The notes under the pieces: generated by a model
Database searches by the model: none
What the model saw: the letters and a program-made list of their open reading frames with translations, nothing else
Told to the model about the DNA's origin: nothing
Part shown: one piece after another, positions 59,896-64,000 of the stretch
Numbering within the stretch: position 1 is the first letter of the stretch
How the letters are laid out: each line of letters opens with the position of its first letter
Origin: TMP-86 sp046347195
GTDB taxonomy: Bacteria; Pseudomonadota; Gammaproteobacteria; Steroidobacterales; Steroidobacteraceae
DNA: 64,000 bases
Assembly (NCBI GenBank): GCA_046347195.1
Contig: JAXMGQ010000006.1
Span: 1 to 64,000, forward strand
Direction of reading: 5' to 3'
Program-made: the position numbers and the translations under genes

Positions 59896-61161
59896 TCAGG
59901 CGCTGGCGGCCTCGGCGCGCTGCAACCGGCCGATCAAGTTGCGCAGGAACACCTGGTTGAACCGGAGCTGGCACTCCGCGGACACCTGCTCGAGCAGCGT
60001 CGAGCTCACCTTCATGACCGTGACCGCCCCGGAGGCACGGATGGTGGCGGTGCGCTTCGCGCCACGCACGTACGAGGTCTCGCCGAAGCAGTCGCCGGTG
60101 TCGAGCTGGCCGAGCGCCCGCGCGTTGCGCTCCACCGAGACCTTGCCGGTCACGATGATGTAGAAGCGGTCGTCCATCTCGCCTTCCTTGACGATCTCCT
60201 CGCCGTCGGCGTAGTCCTGCCAACTGCTGGCGCGCAGCACCTCCCAGATCTCCTCGTGCGAGAAATCGTGGAAGAACTTCAGCTTGCGCAGCAGGCTGAA
60301 CTGCTCCTGCTGGTCGATGCGCTTGTACTGGGCGCGCAGCTTCTGGTGCACGCGGGTCAGCTCCGCGGCGAAGTCGAGGCCCGTCTTGTAGCGCTTGGCC
60401 GGGTCCTTCTGCAGCGCCATGGCGGTGACATTCTCGAGATCCTCGGGGATCTCCGGGCGCAGCGTGTGGATGGGCGGGGGCGTCGCGAACACGATCTGGT
60501 GCAGGAGCTTCTGCAGGTTGCCGGCGCGGAACGGCCGCGTGCCGGTGAGCAGCTCGTACATCACCGCGCCGAGCGAATACAGGTCGGAGCGGTTGGTCAG
60601 CTCGATGGACTGCACCTGCTCGGGCGACATGTACGAAGGGCTCCCGGCGATGCCCTCGATGCGCGAGATCTCCGAATCCGCCACCAGCGCGATGCCGAAG
60701 TCGATGATGCGCACGTCGCTGTCGAGGGTGAGCATGATGTTGCTGGGCTTGATGTCGCGATGGATCACGCCGCGCGAGTGGGCATAGTGCAGCGCCCGCG
60801 CCGCCTTGAAGATGATCTCCACCACGTCATCCACGCGCAGCAGGTTGTCCGGCCGGCAGTAGGCCGCGAGCGTGCGCGCGCCGTGCACGTGCTCGGTGAC
60901 GATGTAGCAGCGGCCGTTCTCCTCGCCCGCATCGTAGATGGGCAGGATGTTCGGGTGCTGCAGCATGCCCACCATGTGCGCCTCGGAGAGGAACATCTTG
61001 CGCGCAATGCGCCGCCGCTCCTCATCGCCGCTGGCATCGAGGTTGTACACCTTGATCGCCACATCCCGGCCATAGTACGGATCGTGGGACAGGTACACGG
61101 TCCCGGTGCTTCCCCGGCCCACCTCGTTGATGATCACGTACTTGCCGATCTTCTCTGGCAT
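59896..61161 (-). CDS. Ser/Thr protein kinase fused to a cyclic-nucleotide-binding domain
   Basis: Soluble Hanks-type kinase of 421 residues. Residues 8-275 form the kinase: GRGSTGTVYLSHD, Lys in DVAIKVYNL, HRDIKPSNIM, DFGIALVADS, GSPSYMSPEQV. Residues 300-410 form a cNMP-binding (CAP_ED) domain with the phosphate-binding cassette DCFGETSYVRGAKRTATIRA, in which the Glu and Arg that contact cyclic nucleotide are kept. No membrane segment. It resembles in logic the eukaryotic cGMP-dependent kinases, but order is reversed (kinase first). MPEKIGKYV at 61161 is chosen because an upstream ATG (61257) falls inside a likely -10 box (TATGCT). It is the last gene after thiL. Confidence 0.88.
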   Translation of the reverse strand: MPEKIGKYVIINEVGRGSTGTVYLSHDPYYGRDVAIKVYNLDASGDEERRRIARKMFLSEAHMVGMLQHPNILPIYDAGEENGRCYIVTEHVHGARTLAAYCRPDNLLRVDDVVEIIFKAARALHYAHSRGVIHRDIKPSNIMLTLDSDVRIIDFGIALVADSEISRIEGIAGSPSYMSPEQVQSIELTNRSDLYSLGAVMYELLTGTRPFRAGNLQKLLHQIVFATPPPIHTLRPEIPEDLENVTAMALQKDPAKRYKTGLDFAAELTRVHQKLRAQYKRIDQQEQFSLLRKLKFFHDFSHEEIWEVLRASSWQDYADGEEIVKEGEMDDRFYIIVTGKVSVERNARALGQLDTGDCFGETSYVRGAKRTATIRASGAVTVMKVSSTLLEQVSAECQLRFNQVFLRNLIGRLQRAEAASA

Positions 61162-61300
61162 GGGCGTACGTGCGGCGCCGGGCCGCGGCGGGTTGATGGA
61201 TCGCAGGTTGCTCACGATGGTCGGGACGCTACGGTGATGGTCAACTGGCCGCAGCATACTTAACCGGACCCGGACCCGGCTGTGACGGAGGTCCGCCGTT

Positions 61301-62269
61301 TCAGCGAAAATGGTCGAAGCCGGCCGGGGCACGGCCAAGCGGGCGGCCATCCATCGACCACGTCACACCCTCACCGGCCCGGCATTCCCCGATGTCCGTG
61401 AGGTGAAGCCCGCATTGCGCCGCCAGGTCGCCCAGGCGCGCGAGGCCCGCCGGGGGAACGGCCAGCAGCAGTTCGTAGTCCTCCCCGCCGCACAAGGCCC
61501 AATGATGCGCCTGCGCGGCATCCGCCACCTCCAGCAGGGCGGCCGAGAGCGGCAGTCGCTCGAGGCAGATGTGCGCCGCGACGGCACTGGCGGCGGCGAG
61601 CTTGGGCGCATCACCGGCCAGGCCATCCGACAGGTCCATGGCGGCGCTGGCCACGCCGCGCGCCAGCCGCCCGAACGCCAGCCGCGGCTCGGGATACTCG
61701 AAACGCCGGCGCAGGTGCGCCTGCGCGGACCCGGCGGCGCCCACTACCCTCCCGCGCGCCAGGGACAATCCCGCCGCCGCATCGCCCAGCGTGCCGGTCA
61801 CGACCAGGCGATCCCCGGGACGCGCACCCGCCCGGCGCAGCGCCGTGCCGGTCTCGACCCAGCCGAGCACCTGAACGCTCACCGTCAGCGGGCCGCGGGT
61901 GGTGTCCCCGCCGACCAGCGCCACGCCTTCCCGATCCGCGAGGTCGAACCAGCCGCGGGCGAACTGCCCGAGCCAGGCCTCCTCCACCTGCGGCAGCGTC
62001 AGCGCGAGCAGCGCCCAGGCGGGCTTCGCGCCCATCGCCGCGAGATCGCTGAGATTGACGGCGAGGGCCTGATGGCCGATGGCATGCGCCTTCGCATCGG
62101 GGAGGAAGTGCCGGCCGGCGACGATGGTGTCGATGGCCGCGACCAGTTCGTGGCCGTCGGGCACGCGCAGCAGCGCCGCATCATCGCCGATGCCGAGGAC
62201 CACGCCCGGAGCATCGCGCGAAGGCCGGCGGAACCAGCGGTCGATCAGCTCGAATTCCCCCAGCGGCAT
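61301..62269 (-). CDS. thiL: Thiamine-monophosphate kinase
   Basis: Phosphorylates thiamine monophosphate to the diphosphate, 322 residues. ATP/Mg-binding blocks are VVLGIGDDAALLRVPDGHE, AVNLSDLAAMGAKP, ALVGGDTTRGPLTVSVQVLG and ALCGGEDYELLLAVP, all ThiL signatures. It starts 17 bases after the nusB stop, in the conserved ribH-nusB-thiL order. In that order pgpA often follows; here a kinase gene does. Confidence 0.95.
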   Translation of the reverse strand: MPLGEFELIDRWFRRPSRDAPGVVLGIGDDAALLRVPDGHELVAAIDTIVAGRHFLPDAKAHAIGHQALAVNLSDLAAMGAKPAWALLALTLPQVEEAWLGQFARGWFDLADREGVALVGGDTTRGPLTVSVQVLGWVETGTALRRAGARPGDRLVVTGTLGDAAAGLSLARGRVVGAAGSAQAHLRRRFEYPEPRLAFGRLARGVASAAMDLSDGLAGDAPKLAAASAVAAHICLERLPLSAALLEVADAAQAHHWALCGGEDYELLLAVPPAGLARLGDLAAQCGLHLTDIGECRAGEGVTWSMDGRPLGRAPAGFDHFR

Positions 62270-62285
62270 CGGGCGCCGGCCGCGG

Positions 62286-62729
62286 TCAGGCCGCGGGACC
62301 GCATTCGGCCGCGCGCAGCTCGCGCGCGGCGCGGTCGAGCACCGCGTTGACGTACTTGTGGCCGTCGGTTCCGCCGAAGCGCCTGGCGAGCTGCACCGCC
62401 TCGTTGAGCACGACCTTGAACGGCAGCTCCGGCCGCGCCGAGAGTTCATGCAGCCCCAGCCACAAGGCCGCATGCTCGATGGGATCGAGCGACTGCGGGG
62501 CGATCTGTCCGAAGCGCGCGATCAGCGCATCGAGCTCCTCGCGCGAATTGCTGATGTCCATGAGCAGGGAACGGAAGTAGTCGCGGTCCATGCCCTCGGA
62601 TTGCGGATCGGCGGCGTATTGCTGATGCGTGTCCTGCCAGGGACGCGGATTGATCTGCCCCTGGTACAGCGCCTGCAATGCGAGCCGACGCGCCTGGCTC
62701 CGCGCGCGGTTCGCGGCACGGGCGTTCAT
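62286..62729 (-). CDS. nusB: Transcription antitermination factor NusB
   Basis: RNA-binding antitermination factor of 147 residues, all-helical. Visible blocks are RSQARRLALQALYQGQI at the N-terminus, LDPIEHAALWLGLHEL and the C-terminal PFKVVLNEAVQLARRFGGTD and GHKYVNAVLDRAARELR, typical for NusB. ATG overlaps the ribH stop by 4 bases. Confidence 0.96.
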   Translation of the reverse strand: MNARAANRARSQARRLALQALYQGQINPRPWQDTHQQYAADPQSEGMDRDYFRSLLMDISNSREELDALIARFGQIAPQSLDPIEHAALWLGLHELSARPELPFKVVLNEAVQLARRFGGTDGHKYVNAVLDRAARELRAAECGPAA

Positions 62730-63250
62730 GCGCGCCGGACGGAGTTGCGCACGCCAGGCATGTCGCGCAGCACGTGCACCATGTCGATGGCGGTCAGCGC
62801 GGCTTCCGCGCCCTTGTTGCCGTGCCGTCCGCCGGCCCGCGCCCGCGCCTGCTGCTCGGTGTCGGTGGTGAGCACGCCGAAGATCACGGGCACGCCCGTG
62901 TCGAGCGCGACGCGCGCCACGCCCGCGGCGCATTCGCCGGCCACGAAATCGAAATGCGGGGTGTCGCCGCGGATCACCGCGCCCAGCACGATGATGGCAT
63001 CGAAGCGGCCGCTGCGGGCCAGCCGCTGCGCCGCCAGCGGCAGCTCGAAGGCCCCGGGCACGTGCCAGCTGCGCACGTCGCTGCGCGCGGCGCCATGCTC
63101 CAGCAGCAGCTCCACCGCCCCTTGCAGTAGCGGTTCGACGATGAAGGCGTTGAAGCGGCCGGCGATGATGCCGACGCGAAGCCCCCGCGCCCGCTTCGCG
63201 CGGCCACCCTCGCGCTGCCTCGCGGCACCGGTGCTCGAATGACGTGACAT
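62726..63250 (-). CDS. ribH: 6,7-dimethyl-8-ribityllumazine synthase
   Basis: Penultimate enzyme of riboflavin synthesis, 174 residues. The signature substrate-binding sequences are VGIIAGRFNAFIVEPLLQGA, VPGAFELPLAAQRLA, IIVLGAVIRGDTPHFDFVAG and FGVLTTDTEQQA, and GNKGAEAALTAIDM closes the core. The first 22 residues are basic and non-conserved. It follows ribBA by 7 bases and is coupled to nusB. Confidence 0.96.
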   Translation of the reverse strand: MSRHSSTGAARQREGGRAKRARGLRVGIIAGRFNAFIVEPLLQGAVELLLEHGAARSDVRSWHVPGAFELPLAAQRLARSGRFDAIIVLGAVIRGDTPHFDFVAGECAAGVARVALDTGVPVIFGVLTTDTEQQARARAGGRHGNKGAEAALTAIDMVHVLRDMPGVRNSVRRA

Positions 63251-63257
63251 GGCAGGA

Positions 63258-64000
63258 TTATAGTCCGTGGGCGCCGTCGACGTAGTCGGCGACTTCCAGG
63301 TCGAAGGCCGCCAGCCCCTGGAGCTGCTTCGGAGCGCTCAGCACTCGCATGCGCGTCACGCCGAGGTCCTTCAGGATCTGGGCGCCGATGCCGTAGGTGC
63401 GCAGCACCGTGCCGCGCATCGGCGCGGCGGCGCCGTGCGGCCGCGACTCCCCGGCGCGCGGCTCGGCCGCCCGTCCGTCGAGCTGGCGCACCGCCGCCAT
63501 CAGGTCACGTGGATCTTCCTGCGGCTGCAGGATCACGACGACCCCGGAAGGCTCGCGCGCCACGCGCGCGATCGCGGCCCGCAGCGGCCACCCCAGGGTC
63601 TCGCCCTGCACGCCGACCAGGTCGCGGAAGGTTTCCTTCAGGTGCACGCGGACCAGCGGCAGGCCCCCCGCGCCCAGTTCTCCCTTGACCAGCACGATGT
63701 GCACGTGGCGATGCACGTGGTCCTCGTAGCAGCACAGGCGAAAAGGCCCGAACTCGGTGTCCACCGCGCCGTCGTAGATGCGCTCCACGCTGCGCTCGTT
63801 CTTCAGGCGGTAGCGGATGAGGTCGGCGATGGTGCCGATCTTCAGTCCATGCTGCCGGGCGAAGGCCTCGAGGTCGGTGCGGCGGGCCATGGTGCCGTCC
63901 TCGTTGAGGATTTCCACGATGACCGCGGCCGACTCGAAGCCGGCCAGTCGCGCCAGGTCACAGCCCGCCTCGGTGTGGCCGGCGCGCGTGAGCACACCGC
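63258..64000 (-). CDS. ribBA: 3,4-dihydroxy-2-butanone-4-phosphate synthase with degenerate GTP cyclohydrolase II domain (5' end cut)
   Basis: C-terminal 246 residues of a RibB/RibBA protein; the start lies beyond the right window edge. The RibB part shows the end of its active site, GVLTRAGHTEAGCDLARLAG, and EILNEDGTMARRTDLEAFA. The second domain is RibA-like in position but has lost the zinc site: the usual segment with SLRCDCG is replaced by LKETFRDLVGVQGETLGWPL. GIGAQILKDLGVTRMRVLS remains. So GTP cyclohydrolase II activity is probably absent and must come from another gene, as known for the RibBX-type proteins of gammaproteobacteria. First gene of ribBA-ribH-nusB-thiL. Confidence 0.93.
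   Translation of the reverse strand, partial: GVLTRAGHTEAGCDLARLAGFESAAVIVEILNEDGTMARRTDLEAFARQHGLKIGTIADLIRYRLKNERSVERIYDGAVDTEFGPFRLCCYEDHVHRHVHIVLVKGELGAGGLPLVRVHLKETFRDLVGVQGETLGWPLRAAIARVAREPSGVVVILQPQEDPRDLMAAVRQLDGRAAEPRAGESRPHGAAAPMRGTVLRTYGIGAQILKDLGVTRMRVLSAPKQLQGLAAFDLEVADYVDGAHGL

Overview
High-GC window from a Gram-negative bacterium, most likely a gammaproteobacterium of the Nevskiales/Steroidobacteraceae/Xanthomonadales type. Reasons: the xseB-ispA-dxs-folE2 and ribB(A)-ribH-nusB-thiL gene orders, a RibBA with a decayed GTP cyclohydrolase II half, an ECF sigma factor coupled to a Ser/Thr kinase, and many Tat/lipoprotein/outer-membrane genes. No rRNA, tRNA, insertion sequence, phage, plasmid or CRISPR signal was found. 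Coding density is near 95 percent. The only gene-free stretch over 300 bases is at about 24.3-24.76 kb.

Layout. (1) 1-6.1 kb: end of a polyphosphate-glucokinase-like ROK kinase and an NlpC/P60 lipoprotein; RidA on the other strand; then a tight hydroxyproline-catabolism set (pyrroline-4-hydroxy-2-carboxylate deaminase, hydroxyproline epimerase, D-amino-acid/D-hydroxyproline dehydrogenase) followed by L-serine dehydratase. (2) 6.3-13.9 kb: PEP carboxylase, EamA transporter, KefB-type antiporter, RecQ. (3) 14-24.3 kb, minus strand: one long translationally coupled block running from a TlpA-like protein without cysteines, through an uncharacterised protein, three TPR proteins and a small secreted protein, to ExbB, two ExbD, a TonB/AgmX-like protein and a small cytoplasmic protein. 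This is an energised trans-envelope machine. (4) 24.7-36.4 kb: two divergent exported gene sets, a Tat-exported protein, a LamG/cytochrome c lipoprotein and a cytochrome c protein on the minus strand, and a di-heme beta-propeller (HzsA-like) lipoprotein, two beta-barrel proteins, an intact TlpA, a DUF4266 lipoprotein and a DUF3570 protein on the plus strand. Regions 3 and 4 together are the best candidate for an undescribed system. (5) 36.5-43.2 kb: two tiny secreted proteins, one made of seven 13-residue repeats, facing an ECF sigma factor-Ser/Thr kinase pair, then a SYLF protein and a sensor kinase that lacks its phosphoacceptor histidine. (6) 43.2-51.4 kb: CoA-transferase, APC permease, isochorismatase-type hydrolase, then UbiX-tannase-MFS-UbiD, which reads as an aromatic ester/acid catabolic unit. 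(7) 51.4-55.6 kb: DUF4405 membrane protein, acylphosphatase, Cys-tailed FmdB-like protein, EexN-like lipoprotein, and a DUF3501/Fe-S oxidoreductase/rubrerythrin trio. (8) 55.7-64 kb: isoprenoid, folate, riboflavin and thiamine genes, with a Ser/Thr kinase fused to a cyclic-nucleotide-binding domain.

Caveat on sequence quality. At least ten genes carry single-base frameshifts and one has an in-frame stop. They are concentrated at 22.6-28.9 kb but also affect the KefB, DadA-like, UbiD, Ser/Thr kinase and DUF3570 genes. In each case the reading frame resumes with family-like sequence, so residual assembly error is at least as likely as gene decay. Disrupted genes are given as single features over their full reconstructed extent and typed pseudogene.
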